This document shows, one piece after another, positions 8,731 to 18,831 of a stretch of DNA of 64,000 nt (position 1 is the first letter of the stretch; every line of letters starts with the position of its first letter). This DNA comes from Qipengyuania qiaonensis (lineage in GTDB: Bacteria > Pseudomonadota > Alphaproteobacteria > Sphingomonadales > Sphingomonadaceae), in contig NZ_JAIGNO010000012.1 in the NCBI RefSeq assembly GCF_019711515.1, forward strand, positions 1 through 64,000, written 5' to 3'. Below the pieces are notes generated by a model. That model did no database searches and was not told the DNA's origin. It saw only the letters and a list, made by a program, of their open reading frames with translations. A program made the position numbers and the translations under genes.

Positions 8731-9759
8731 TCACGGAGCCATCTGCTCGATCCAGCGGCGAACGATGTCGAGCCCCTCCTCGTCCACGGTGGCCTTGCCA
8801 AGTTCGGGCATGGCAACGCCGGGTTCGGAACTGGCCATGCGATAGGTCATGATGGACGCGTCGGGTTCGCCCGGGACGATATCGAAGAGATGGCCCCCTG
8901 CACCGCGCCCGGCGGCCACGGGTCGCTTGCCCACGCCCAGCACCTCGAGCGATTGCTGCTCCCATCGCAGGTCGAGGCCGCTATTGGATGCGGTTGCGCC
9001 GGGGCGATGGCAATGTGCGCAATTGACATCGAGATAGCCCCTCGCGGCGGCTTCCAGATCGGCGCTTTCGCGCCTCTCCCAAACCGGGAACCGGTCCGCT
9101 CCGTCCGGCACGCTGTCGAGATCATCTCCGGCGACCATTTCCGCCAGCCATTCATGCGACAGGTTTCGCGCCTTGGGTCCTATGGGCGTAACCGCACCGT
9201 CAAGGCCGTGACATTCCTTGCACTGGTTCTTGTTCGGCACGCGATAGCTGATCGCCTCGCCCTGCGGCGTAGTCAGGTCGACTCGAGCCCCGGCGATTGC
9301 AAGGCGCGCTTCAGTCTGCTCTTCGTTCCACAGATAGGGCAGCGCCAGCCAGCCATCGGTGCGATGGAGCAGCACTCGGGTTTCGATAAGCCTCCGTTCT
9401 CCGCCATATTCGAAAGCGAAGGTCTTGATCAGGGCCCCTCCGACCGGAATCTCGAGCAGCCCTTCGCCCTGCGCCGTCATTTGCACATTGTTCGGCAAAT
9501 AGACGAAGCGCAGCTTTTCCGCGCCGTCCGAATAAAGCGGCGTGTTCAACCTGTATGAGGTAACGCCCGCCGCCGGCACTTGCCCTCGCCCGTCCACGAA
9601 AAAGCCGAACTCCGACAGCGCCTTCGGCATGCCTTGCAGAACCGCATCGTCATTCACCACCTCGCGCGCACTGTCAGGCTGGAGCAAATCCGCGCGCGCC
9701 GCCACCGAGCCGGCCAGCACCAGACTCGCCGCTGCAAACAAGGCGATCGCGGCCCTCAT
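8731..9759 (-). CDS. SO2930/HNE_0200-family diheme c-type cytochrome
   Basis: The 342-residue precursor begins with a Sec signal peptide (about residues 1-27, ending near AARA). It carries two heme-binding sites, CKECH in the middle and CAHCH towards the end, so it should be a periplasmic diheme cytochrome c. The family is usually found next to a parallel beta-helix protein, and that is the case here: its ATG overlaps the TGA of the beta-helix gene (ATGA). The biological role of the pair is not established. A late Met (GVAMPELGK) could be a distal heme ligand. Confidence 0.88.
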   Translation of the reverse strand: MRAAIALFAAASLVLAGSVAARADLLQPDSAREVVNDDAVLQGMPKALSEFGFFVDGRGQVPAAGVTSYRLNTPLYSDGAEKLRFVYLPNNVQMTAQGEGLLEIPVGGALIKTFAFEYGGERRLIETRVLLHRTDGWLALPYLWNEEQTEARLAIAGARVDLTTPQGEAISYRVPNKNQCKECHGLDGAVTPIGPKARNLSHEWLAEMVAGDDLDSVPDGADRFPVWERRESADLEAAARGYLDVNCAHCHRPGATASNSGLDLRWEQQSLEVLGVGKRPVAAGRGAGGHLFDIVPGEPDASIMTYRMASSEPGVAMPELGKATVDEEGLDIVRRWIEQMAP

Positions 9760-10949
9760 CCGCCCAGCCGTGCCTCCAGTTCGGCCGGTGCGCCGATGCC
9801 GCTGCGGTCGAATTCGCCAGACGGCGCCGAGACCGCCAGAGGCCCGGGTTGCGCACCGTCGAGGCCCTTGCCCGCTTCGGTCAGATTGAGACTCCATCCC
9901 GAAGTGCCCTCGACCGCTGCCAGCGATCCCAAACCATCCCACAGCACAGGCGGAAGCTCGCCCCCGAACGCACCGAGCAGCATCTCAGCCCCTTCGAGCT
10001 GCGGGTCGTATCCGCCGCCATCGTGCAGGTTCTCACCCACAACGACTTCGCGCGGGAGCGGGTTGTACCGCTCATCCTCGAAGCTCTGGGTATAGGCGAT
10101 CACCATGATCGGCGCGGTCGGGTTCTTCGACAGGATGTTGTTCTCGATCAGCACCTTGTCGTTGGCCATGACCAGAATGCCGGTGCCGCGGCGCACGCCC
10201 GCGACGATATTGCCCGGCGGAGCGAAATTGGGCGTATCGTTGGCGACGACGAGATTGTTCGCGACGACCACATTCCCGCCGCCCATCACCGGCAGATCGG
10301 GCAGGTCGAACACCAGAATTCCGCCGGTGTTGCGGGTCGCGACATTGTGCTCGACCAGCGCATTGCGGCTGTTTTCTATCTCGATCCCGGCAACGTTCGC
10401 CTCGGCAATCGAATTGCGCACCGTGATGCCGTTCGACTGACCGACATAGATGCCCGCATCGGATGCGCCGGTGACCTTGACCCCGTCCACCAATACGCCG
10501 GTGCTCTCGACCGGATAAATGCCATAGGCGCCATTTTCTGCATGCGGGCCGCGGGTCCAGGTCACGCGAATACGGTGGTAGACAATGTTGTCGGCGCCCT
10601 TGGACTTGATGCCGTCACCCTTGGGGTTCTCCAATGCGAAATCGCGCAGGGTGACGTTGTCGCTCGTCACCAGCATGCCCTCGCCCGAGCCTTGCTGGCC
10701 GGTGAAGTCGAGCACCGTGCCGTCCATCCCTGCGCCGCGCACGATCACATTGTCGACATCGAGGCTGAGACCGTCGGCCAGCGCATAGCGGCCTTCGGCA
10801 AGCACGATCTCGTCGCCCGGTTCGGCCAGGATCAGCGCTTCCTGCAGCGCCTGCTGCGCGTTTTCGCCCGGGGCGACGTTGTGTGTAGCGGCAAAGGCGG
10901 GCGCCGCAGTGACGAGCAGCGCAGCGGCAATCGGCAGTGTTATGTGCAT
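9756..10949 (-). CDS. Secreted parallel beta-helix repeat protein
   Basis: The 397-residue precursor has a signal peptide ending near AFAATHN (about residue 20). A run of NosD/pectate-lyase-like right-handed beta-helix coils follows, with repeated short hydrophobic strands such as NVIVRGAGMDGTVLDF, NVTLRDFAL, GITVRNS, ALVEHN and VLIENN. The ATG at 10949 is preceded by AGGGAGAG; longer upstream in-frame sequence is out-of-family. It is probably periplasmic or outer-surface and may bind or cleave a polysaccharide, but catalytic residues cannot be assigned. Stop/start overlap couples it to the diheme cytochrome. Confidence 0.88.
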   Translation of the reverse strand: MHITLPIAAALLVTAAPAFAATHNVAPGENAQQALQEALILAEPGDEIVLAEGRYALADGLSLDVDNVIVRGAGMDGTVLDFTGQQGSGEGMLVTSDNVTLRDFALENPKGDGIKSKGADNIVYHRIRVTWTRGPHAENGAYGIYPVESTGVLVDGVKVTGASDAGIYVGQSNGITVRNSIAEANVAGIEIENSRNALVEHNVATRNTGGILVFDLPDLPVMGGGNVVVANNLVVANDTPNFAPPGNIVAGVRRGTGILVMANDKVLIENNILSKNPTAPIMVIAYTQSFEDERYNPLPREVVVGENLHDGGGYDPQLEGAEMLLGAFGGELPPVLWDGLGSLAAVEGTSGWSLNLTEAGKGLDGAQPGPLAVSAPSGEFDRSGIGAPAELEARLGG

Positions 10950-11002
10950 GAGTCTCTCCCTTGCAACCCATTGTGCCGCAAGGTCGAATGATTGCAAGCG
11001 TG

Positions 11003-11347
11003 TCAGCCGCCTCCGAAGGCACAAATTGCGGCAGAGCTGGCGGCAACTTCCAGCACCTCGGGGTCGTCGACGCGGCGCACCCGTTCGAGAAACTCGGCCA
11101 CGCTGAGCGGAATATCGGCCTCGCCTTCTTCGGGCCGGAGATTCTCGAGCTGCCGAAGCTGGCTCACCGAAAGTCGCTCGCTCATTCGACCGGCCAGGCA
11201 CTCGGCCATCGGTTGGGGCAGCCCGGCCGCCACCATTTCCTCTTCGAGCCGATCTTCTACGGAGCCCTGAAACCCGCCCCCGATGGTCGCCCAGAGGACG
11301 CCTGCGACGAGGAGCAGAAGAACGACGATGACCACGATGCGCTTCAT
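11003..11347 (-). CDS. Small membrane-anchored protein, unknown function
   Basis: The 114-residue protein has a basic start (MKR) and one hydrophobic helix at about residues 4-24. A soluble, mostly helical and acidic domain with two Cys (about residues 50 and 109) follows. It looks like a single-pass protein facing the periplasm. It follows the pntB stop by 2 bp on the same strand, so it is probably co-transcribed with the transhydrogenase genes, but I do not recognise a family. Confidence 0.72.
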   Translation of the reverse strand: MKRIVVIVVLLLLVAGVLWATIGGGFQGSVEDRLEEEMVAAGLPQPMAECLAGRMSERLSVSQLRQLENLRPEEGEADIPLSVAEFLERVRRVDDPEVLEVAASSAAICAFGGG

Positions 11348-11349
11348 GG

Positions 11350-12935
<1,586 letters not shown>

Positions 12936-12936
<1 letters not shown>

Positions 12937-13220
12937 CACTTCTTCTCCTTCTTCTTGTACATCGCGAGCATGCGCGCCGTCACCGCGAACCCGCCGAAGA
13001 TGTTCACGGATGCGAGCACGATGCCGAGCAGCCCCAGCCACTTCGCCCCCGGCACATCCGCCGCCGCCGCAGCGATCAGCGCACCGACGATGATGACCGA
13101 ACTGATGGCATTGGTCACCGCCATCAGCGGCGTGTGCAGCGCAGGCGTGACCGACCAGACCACGTAATAGCCGACGAAACACGCCAGCACGAAGATCGAC
13201 AGGATCGAAATGAAGTCCAT
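12936..13220 (-). CDS. pntAb: NAD(P) transhydrogenase subunit alpha, membrane part
   Basis: The 94-residue protein carries the membrane helices that are fused to the C-terminus of PntA in E. coli. Hydrophobic segments lie at about residues 4-22, 34-52 and 60-85, and the protein ends in a Lys-rich tail (MYKKKEKK). This split PntAa/PntAb/PntB arrangement is usual in alphaproteobacteria. It sits 25 bp downstream of pntA and overlaps pntB by one base, so the three subunits are produced from one message. Confidence 0.92.
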
Positions 13221-13245
13221 TCGTGGCCCCTCCCCGGGTCCGTAA

Positions 13246-14376
13246 TTACTGCGCCGCCAACCTCTCGTTGACCACCTTGCCGCCCTGCGTCAGTCGCACG
13301 GCATTGCCTATTTCCTCGTCGAGCACGGGCTTGCCGGCATCCTTGTCCCAGAAGGCAGAGAGGAAGTTGTACAGGTTGCGCGCAAACAGCGCCGATGCAT
13401 CGGCGGCGAGATGATTGGCCGTATTCGAATAGCCGACGATCTTGACGCCGTGCTTCACAACCGTCTCGTCCGGCTTCGAACCCTCGACGTTGCCGCCTTG
13501 CGCCACTGCCAGATCGAAGATCACGCTGCCCGGCTTCATACTGGCGATCTGCGCGTCCGAAATCAGGCGCGGCGCAGGCTTGCCGGGGATCAGCGCGGTG
13601 GTGACAACGATATCCTGCTTGGCGATATGGCCCGATACCAGCTCGGCCTGTGCTTTCTGGTATTCCTCGCTCATCTCGGTGGCGTAGCCGCCCGAACCTT
13701 CGCCTTCGATCCCGGCGACATTCTCGACGAAGATCGGTTTGGCGCCGAGGGACTGGATTTGCTCCTTGGTCGCAGAACGCACATCGGTGGCGGAAACCTG
13801 CGCGCCGAGGCGCTTGGCGGTGGCGATCGCCTGAAGGCCGGCGACACCCACACCCATCACGAAGACCTTGGCCGCCTGCACCGTGCCGGCGGCGGTCATC
13901 ATCATGGGGAACGCCCGTCCGTATTCGTTGGCTGCGGTAAGCACGGCCTTGTAGCCTGCAAGATTGGACTGGCTGGAGAGCACATCCATGCTCTGCGCAC
14001 GGGTGATGCGCGGCATGAATTCCATGGCTAGTGCCTCGAGCCCCGCCTTGGCATAGGCTGCCACCAGATCGCCATTGCGGAACGGATCGAAACTCGCCGC
14101 AACCCAGGCGCCGGGCTTCGCGCCGGCAAGCATCGCCACATCGGGTGCCTGGACGCCCAGCACGATATCGGCATCCTTCACCACGGCTGCGGCTTCGCCG
14201 AGGTCGGCGCCCGCTTCGCGATAGGCCTCGTCGGTAATCGAGGCACCGATGCCGGCACCCTCCTCCACCGCCACTGTCGCCCCTAGAGCGGCGAATTTCT
14301 TCGCCGTTTCCGGCGTCAGCGCGACCCGGTTCTCGCCGGGAGCGCGTTCCTGCAATACCGCAATGCGTAGCGCCAT
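13246..14376 (-). CDS. pntA: NAD(P) transhydrogenase subunit alpha, NAD-binding part
   Basis: The 376-residue soluble subunit binds NAD(H) (dI domain of transhydrogenase). It begins with the alanine-dehydrogenase-like N-terminus (RIAVLQERAPGENRVALTPE) and has a Rossmann loop VMGVGVAGLQAIATAKRLGA near residues 170-190. The later LIPGKPAPRLIS block is also typical. It lacks the membrane segment, which is encoded separately just downstream. It lies 4 bp behind the small cytochrome oxidase subunit IV gene, an arrangement often seen in Sphingomonadales. Confidence 0.95.
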   Translation of the reverse strand: MALRIAVLQERAPGENRVALTPETAKKFAALGATVAVEEGAGIGASITDEAYREAGADLGEAAAVVKDADIVLGVQAPDVAMLAGAKPGAWVAASFDPFRNGDLVAAYAKAGLEALAMEFMPRITRAQSMDVLSSQSNLAGYKAVLTAANEYGRAFPMMMTAAGTVQAAKVFVMGVGVAGLQAIATAKRLGAQVSATDVRSATKEQIQSLGAKPIFVENVAGIEGEGSGGYATEMSEEYQKAQAELVSGHIAKQDIVVTTALIPGKPAPRLISDAQIASMKPGSVIFDLAVAQGGNVEGSKPDETVVKHGVKIVGYSNTANHLAADASALFARNLYNFLSAFWDKDAGKPVLDEEIGNAVRLTQGGKVVNERLAAQ

Positions 14377-14380
14377 CCGC

Positions 14381-14506
14381 TTAGTCGGAGATCAGAATGA
14401 CGACCAACAGGGTGATGATGGCGATGAGAGGAACCGACCATTTGAGCATGCCGATGAACGAGCCGTAGGTTTTGCTGTGCGCCTTCATGTCGTTGGCGGA
14501 ATCCAT
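14381..14506 (-). CDS. aa3-type cytochrome c oxidase subunit IV (small)
   Basis: A 41-residue protein too short for ordinary gene finding. It has a polar N-terminus (MDSANDMKAHSKTYGSF) followed by one membrane helix of about 20 residues and a short end (LISD). The Met-Lys-x-His-x-x-T-Y-x-x-F pattern and size match the bacterial aa3-type cytochrome c oxidase subunit IV family. It is the first gene of the run that continues with pntA, pntAb and pntB. The 153-bp gap upstream separates it from the divergent NtrC-like regulator and should contain both promoters. Confidence 0.85.
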   Translation of the reverse strand: MDSANDMKAHSKTYGSFIGMLKWSVPLIAIITLLVVILISD

Positions 14507-14659
14507 TTTTTGTGTCCTCATCTGGAATTTGATATCTCGCTTGATCTATCGCGGAGGTGCGCGGCGCTCAAGCCCGCTGTTGCCCCCTCATCCCTTGGAA
14601 CAGCCTTAATTGGCAATTAACCCAAGTCGGATAGAGCAATTGCAGGCGGATGTGCTGTC

Positions 14660-16111
14660 ATGTCCGTGGACCGAGGGAGCATTGCGAACCACATGGCGAC
14701 ACCGGAAGCGCGCCTGCTGATGCTGATCGACGACGAGCCGGCGCAAAGTCGGCCGGTGTCCGCGCTCGCCGCGCGGGCAGGCTGGCGCGTTGTGACGTGC
14801 GCCAGCGGTAAAGACGCGCTCGATATGCTCGCCTCGCCCGAAGGCAGCGAGATCCATGCGGTACTGCTCGACCAATGGGTTGCGGGCGACGCGACCTGCG
14901 ACTTGATTCGCGATTTGCGTGCGGCGCGTCCGGAAACGCCGCTCGTCATTCTCACCGCCAGCAACTCGCCGCTTCTCGCCGTGGAAGCTTTGCGCGCGGG
15001 CGCAAGCGACTATCTGATCAAACCGGTGGGCCCCAATCGGCTGCTTCGCGCGCTTGGCAGGATAACGCCTCTCGGATACCCGGATGCCGAACTCCAGCCA
15101 TTGTCGGAAAAGCTGTCTCATCCCGTCGATTTCGACGCGATGGTCGGCTCTGCGGCTCTCTTCAGAACCGCGCTCGCCAAGGCCGCGACCGCCGCTCGCG
15201 GCCATGCGCACGTCCTTGTCGAAGGAGAGCGCGGCACGGGCAAGGACATGCTTACCCGGGCCATGCACGCCGCCAGCACTCGGGCCAAAGCCGTGATGCG
15301 TGTGGTGCATTGCGCGGGCATGCCGCCGGCCTCGCTCGAATCGTTGCTGTTCGGCCACGAAAAGGGCGCATTTCCCGGCGCGTTCGATCGCCAGACCGGC
15401 CTGATCGAGCATTGCGACGGGGGCACGCTGATCCTCGACGACATCGATCGCCTGCCGGCCGAACAGCAGCAGCGGCTTGCCGAAGTGCTCACCAGCGGCA
15501 TCGTCCGCCCGACCGGCGCGACGCACGGGTTCAAGATCGACGTGCGGATCATCGCCTCCAGCGATCTCGCCCTCGACGAACTGGTCGCGAAAGGCGAATT
15601 TTCGTCCGACCTTCTCGACCAGCTTTCGGCCACCCGTATCCGGATACCGGCGCTGCGCGAGCGCCTTGGGGACATTCCTGCCCTTACGCGCTATTTCCTC
15701 AGCCTGATCGGCGAGCGACCGGGCCTGAAGCACCATTCGATTGCCGACAGCGCTCTCAGCCTGCTTGAAGCCTATGACTGGCCGGGGAACGTCCGGCAGC
15801 TGCAGGCCGCCTTGTTCCGCGCCTGCGTTTTCGAACAGCGCGAGGCGCTGACAGCGCACAGTTTCCCCCAGCTTGCCGAACTGATCGGCGACAAGGCCGA
15901 CCGCGGCGAGAGCCGGGCGCGCGGCCTCGGCGTGCTGCTCTATACCGAAGACGGCAATGTCCGGCCGCTCGAGGAGATCGAGGCCGATGTCATTCGCCTT
16001 GCCATCGGTCACTATCGCGGACGCATGACCGAAGTGGCCCGGCGCCTCGGCATCGGCCGTTCGACGCTGTACCGCAAGCTCGCCGAACTGGGTATCGACG
16101 ACGCGGCCTGA
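14660..16111 (+). CDS. NtrC-family response regulator with altered GAFTGA loop
   Basis: The 483-residue protein has the three domains of sigma-54 activators. A receiver spans about 15-125, with phospho-acceptor Asp in VLLDQW and Lys in YLIKP. An AAA+ domain spans about 155-385, with Walker A GERGTGKD near 189-196 and Walker B LILDDID. A Fis-type HTH lies at the end (MTEVARRLGIGRSTLYRKL). The sigma-54 contact loop, normally GAFTGA, reads GAFPGA near residue 236. The key Thr is therefore Pro, and productive contact with sigma-54 is doubtful; Rhodobacter NtrC is a known precedent for a member that works without that loop. Starts at 14660 and 14693 are both possible. Confidence 0.88.
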   Translation: MSVDRGSIANHMATPEARLLMLIDDEPAQSRPVSALAARAGWRVVTCASGKDALDMLASPEGSEIHAVLLDQWVAGDATCDLIRDLRAARPETPLVILTASNSPLLAVEALRAGASDYLIKPVGPNRLLRALGRITPLGYPDAELQPLSEKLSHPVDFDAMVGSAALFRTALAKAATAARGHAHVLVEGERGTGKDMLTRAMHAASTRAKAVMRVVHCAGMPPASLESLLFGHEKGAFPGAFDRQTGLIEHCDGGTLILDDIDRLPAEQQQRLAEVLTSGIVRPTGATHGFKIDVRIIASSDLALDELVAKGEFSSDLLDQLSATRIRIPALRERLGDIPALTRYFLSLIGERPGLKHHSIADSALSLLEAYDWPGNVRQLQAALFRACVFEQREALTAHSFPQLAELIGDKADRGESRARGLGVLLYTEDGNVRPLEEIEADVIRLAIGHYRGRMTEVARRLGIGRSTLYRKLAELGIDDAA

Positions 16112-16130
16112 CCGCCCTATCCGGTCGCGC

Positions 16131-16895
16131 ATGACCGATACTTCCGAGTTTACCGATCGCTCCGCTCTCGTCACCGGCGCAGGCTCCGGCATCGGCGCCG
16201 CCTGCGCGCGCTGGCTTGCGGATCGCGGGATCGGCAGGCTGATCCTGACCGATATCGATGCCACCGCGCTCGATGCTTTCGAGGCCGACTGCGCTGTCGA
16301 GCGACTTGTCGGCGATGTCTCCGATCCGCAGTTCTGGGGCGATGCCGCCGACGATATCGGCCGGCTGGACTATGCCGTACTCAATGCAGGCGTGGCATCG
16401 GGTGGCCCGATCGCCGAGCTCGACTTCGCCGAGTGGCGCCGGGTGCTGGGCGTCAACCTCGATGGCGCCTTCCTCTCTTTGCAAGCCGCCATGCGCGCGA
16501 TGACCGGGGCGGGCAGCATCGTGCTGACCGCATCGATCTCGGGCGTGAAGGCGGAGCCCGGCACCGCCGCCTATGGCGCGTCCAAGGCCGGTGTCATGCA
16601 GCTTGCCCGGGTCGCCGCAAAGGAAGGCGCGGGGCGCGGTCTGCGCGTCAATGCCATCGCCCCGGGCGGTGTCGACACGCCGATCTGGGACCAGACCCCC
16701 TTCTTCCGCGACCTCGTCGCCGAGCATGGCGGCGACCGGCAGGCCGCGCTCGATGCAATGGCCGCCATGGCCACGCCCCTGGGGCGCTACGCCAGCGCCG
16801 ACGAGATCGCGGCGCAGATCGGCTTTCTCCTGTCCGACGCCGCTGCCACCATCACCGGCGCCGCGCTGACGAGCGACGGAGGCTACTCGCTCTGA
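16131..16895 (+). CDS. SDR family oxidoreductase
   Basis: The 254-residue classical short-chain dehydrogenase/reductase carries the cofactor motif TGAGSGIG at about residues 15-22. An acidic residue ends beta-2 (LTDID), suggesting NAD(H). NAG follows, then catalytic Ser in TASISG and the YxxxK pair in YGASK near 155-159. The C-terminal GAALTSDGGYSL is typical of the FabG-like group. The substrate cannot be inferred. It follows the regulator by 19 bp on the same strand and may be co-transcribed with it. Confidence 0.88.
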   Translation: MTDTSEFTDRSALVTGAGSGIGAACARWLADRGIGRLILTDIDATALDAFEADCAVERLVGDVSDPQFWGDAADDIGRLDYAVLNAGVASGGPIAELDFAEWRRVLGVNLDGAFLSLQAAMRAMTGAGSIVLTASISGVKAEPGTAAYGASKAGVMQLARVAAKEGAGRGLRVNAIAPGGVDTPIWDQTPFFRDLVAEHGGDRQAALDAMAAMATPLGRYASADEIAAQIGFLLSDAAATITGAALTSDGGYSL

Positions 16896-16905
16896 TCCCG
16901 AAAGG

Positions 16906-16931
16906 GGAACCGGGCGGCGTCCCCTGCCGTT
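16906..16931 (+). promoter_or_regulatory. EcfG-type (general stress response) promoter
   Basis: GGAAC at 16906-16910 and CGTT at 16928-16931 are separated by 17 bases, matching the EcfG consensus. The element lies just after the SDR stop and 36 bp before the hemerythrin ATG. It would give that gene its own stress-dependent promoter despite the tight spacing to the SDR gene. The motif is seen directly; its use is inferred. Confidence 0.65.
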
Positions 16932-16967
16932 ACCGGTTCATACACTATCGCGCGAAGGGGCCTTCCC

Positions 16968-17477
16968 ATGGATATCGTCGACTGCATTCTCGCCGACCAC
17001 GACCAGCAACGCCGCATGTTCTCCGCGCTCGACGAGGCGCGCGGCGACAAGCAGGCGCTCGACCGCATCTTCACCCGCCTCAAGCACTTTCTGGAGGCGC
17101 ATGCCGAGGCGGAGGAGCTGTATTTCTACCCCACCCTTCTGAAGCTCGGCGAAGGCGCGCTCGATTCGGACAGCTCCGAGGACACGACCGAGGACGCGAT
17201 CGGCGACCACAACAAGATCGCCGAAGCGGGCGAGGCCGCGGGCGAGCACGAGCCCGGCTCCGACGAGTGGTGGAAGTGCGTCGACCAGTGCAACCTCCAG
17301 AACTCCAAGCACATGTCCGAGGAAGAGCGTCAGGGCCTGACCGACTTCCGCCGCCACGTGCCGATAGAAGAGCGCATCAAGCTCGGCATCCAGTATCTCG
17401 GCTTCGAAGCCAAGCACTCGGCCGATTACGAGCGCAAGGAGAAGGATCCCGAGACCTATATCGAAGAGAACGCCTGA
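16968..17477 (+). CDS. Hemerythrin-like domain protein
   Basis: The 169-residue protein has the HHE cation-binding four-helix pattern. His residues occur in LADHDQQ near 11, in FLEAHAEAEELYFYP near 45, in GDHNKIAEA near 80 and in KHMSEEE near 112, each with nearby acidic residues able to hold a diiron centre. Such cytoplasmic proteins bind O2, NO or iron and are often stress genes. An EcfG-type promoter directly upstream supports a stress role. The C-terminal tail of about 40 residues is highly charged and lies outside the domain. It converges on folP with a 6-bp gap. Confidence 0.88.
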   Translation: MDIVDCILADHDQQRRMFSALDEARGDKQALDRIFTRLKHFLEAHAEAEELYFYPTLLKLGEGALDSDSSEDTTEDAIGDHNKIAEAGEAAGEHEPGSDEWWKCVDQCNLQNSKHMSEEERQGLTDFRRHVPIEERIKLGIQYLGFEAKHSADYERKEKDPETYIEENA

Positions 17478-17483
17478 GGCGTC

Positions 17484-18599
17484 TCATCCCGGCAGGTCCG
17501 CAAAGTCGGTCAGTGCCGCGTCGCGCAGGCCGCGCCAGACATTGCGGGCCTGCACGGTTTCCGCGACATCGTGGACGCGCACCAACTGCACGCCCGCATC
17601 CATTCCCTTCACCGCCAGGGCAATGCTGCCACCGAGCCGTTCGCCGACCTCCGCCTCGTGCGAGAGCGCGCCGATCATTCGCTTGCGACTGACGCCGAGC
17701 AGCAGCGGGTGGCCGAGCGCATGGAACAGCGGCAGCGCGTTGATCAGCGCCAGATTGTCCGCCAGGCTCTTGCCGAAACCGATGCCGGGATCGAGCAGGA
17801 TGTTGCCCGCCGCGATCCCCGCGGCGAGCGCCGCATCGCGCCGCGCCCGCAAGGCATCGAACACGTCGAACACCACATTGCCGTAATCCGCGCCCGCGTG
17901 GAGGTCTTCGCCCGCAGCACCCGGCGCATGCATCAACGCCACCGGGCATCCTGCCGCCGCGACCACCTCGGCGGAGCGCGGATCGTGGGCAAGGCCGGAG
18001 ACGTCGTTGATTAGATGCGCGCCTGCCGCAAGCGCGGCTTCCATCACCGCCGCCTTGCGCGTGTCCACGCTGACGGCGGCGCCCATGCCCGCGCAGGCCT
18101 CGATCGCGGGGACGACCCGCTCGATCTCGTCCCCTTCCCACAAGGGTTTGGCCCCGGGCCGCGTGCTTTCCCCGCCCACATCGATGATGGCCGCGCCCGC
18201 CTCGACCATGGCCGCGGCATGGTCCCGGCCCGCCTCGCGATCGTCGAGGAACGTGCCGCCATCGCTGAAGCTGTCGGACGTGACGTTGAGGATGCCCATC
18301 ACCTGCGGCTGATCGAACCGCACCGTGCGCGCACCCAGTTCCAGCGGCGGATGCGCGAGGGTGAGATTGGCCCACTGCGCCTCGGCTTCGGCTCCGCATT
18401 CTTCCGGCAACTGCCCCAGCACCTGCGCCATGGTATCGGGCGCGGCCAGCCAGCGCTCGGCAATCTGCCCGTCGCGGCGCAGGATCACGGCAAAGCGGCT
18501 CGCATAGACCATGCCGCCCGCGAGGCGAATCGCATTGCCATGCTCGCTCTGCGGGCCGGGGACCAGGCCGATGGGGCGGATATAGATGCTGTCGCTCAT
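17484..18599 (-). CDS. folP: Dihydropteroate synthase
   Basis: The enzyme condenses p-aminobenzoate with hydroxymethyl-dihydropterin diphosphate in folate synthesis, in the cytoplasm. The 371-residue product is about 90 residues longer than E. coli FolP. The TIM-barrel begins near residue 98 (MGILNVTSDSFSDGG) and contains IDVGGESTRPGA, INDVSG, LLDPGIGFGK and LLGVSRKRMIG in the correct order. The N-terminal extension, starting MSDSIYIRPIG, is typical of sphingomonad homologues and of unknown role. The upstream 232 bp before the diguanylate cyclase gene should hold its promoter. Confidence 0.95.
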   Translation of the reverse strand: MSDSIYIRPIGLVPGPQSEHGNAIRLAGGMVYASRFAVILRRDGQIAERWLAAPDTMAQVLGQLPEECGAEAEAQWANLTLAHPPLELGARTVRFDQPQVMGILNVTSDSFSDGGTFLDDREAGRDHAAAMVEAGAAIIDVGGESTRPGAKPLWEGDEIERVVPAIEACAGMGAAVSVDTRKAAVMEAALAAGAHLINDVSGLAHDPRSAEVVAAAGCPVALMHAPGAAGEDLHAGADYGNVVFDVFDALRARRDAALAAGIAAGNILLDPGIGFGKSLADNLALINALPLFHALGHPLLLGVSRKRMIGALSHEAEVGERLGGSIALAVKGMDAGVQLVRVHDVAETVQARNVWRGLRDAALTDFADLPG

Positions 18600-18831
18600 T
18601 CGGGAAACTCGGCTGGAGACGGAGACATGGACCGGGTGTTACACTGTCCAAGCACAAAAAACGGTCGGCTTGGGCGAAACGTTGTCGATGAGCGTATTGC
18701 GAGCGCATGCGTTCGATCGATCTGGGTGCGCGGGGAGATGGACATGCACGTGGGATAGCGAGAAGGAAAGTTGTAGGACAGCCCGCTCACCGCATGCCAA
18801 CGAGCAATTATTCGCACTCGCCTCCAGCCTC
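18600..18831. other. Intergenic region between folP and diguanylate cyclase gene
   Basis: I see no credible gene here. The 5' portion next to folP is its leader. The part next to the cyclase stop is C-rich (CACCCCCCATCCCCCACGCGCCCC) and has no clear hairpin followed by a U tract. No repeat shared with the rest of the window was recognised. Confidence 0.5.

Noticed and set aside
15118..16264. Long minus-strand open frames opposite the NtrC-like regulator
   Set aside because: They are GC-driven shadows with no recognisable domains; the plus-strand product has a complete three-domain architecture.
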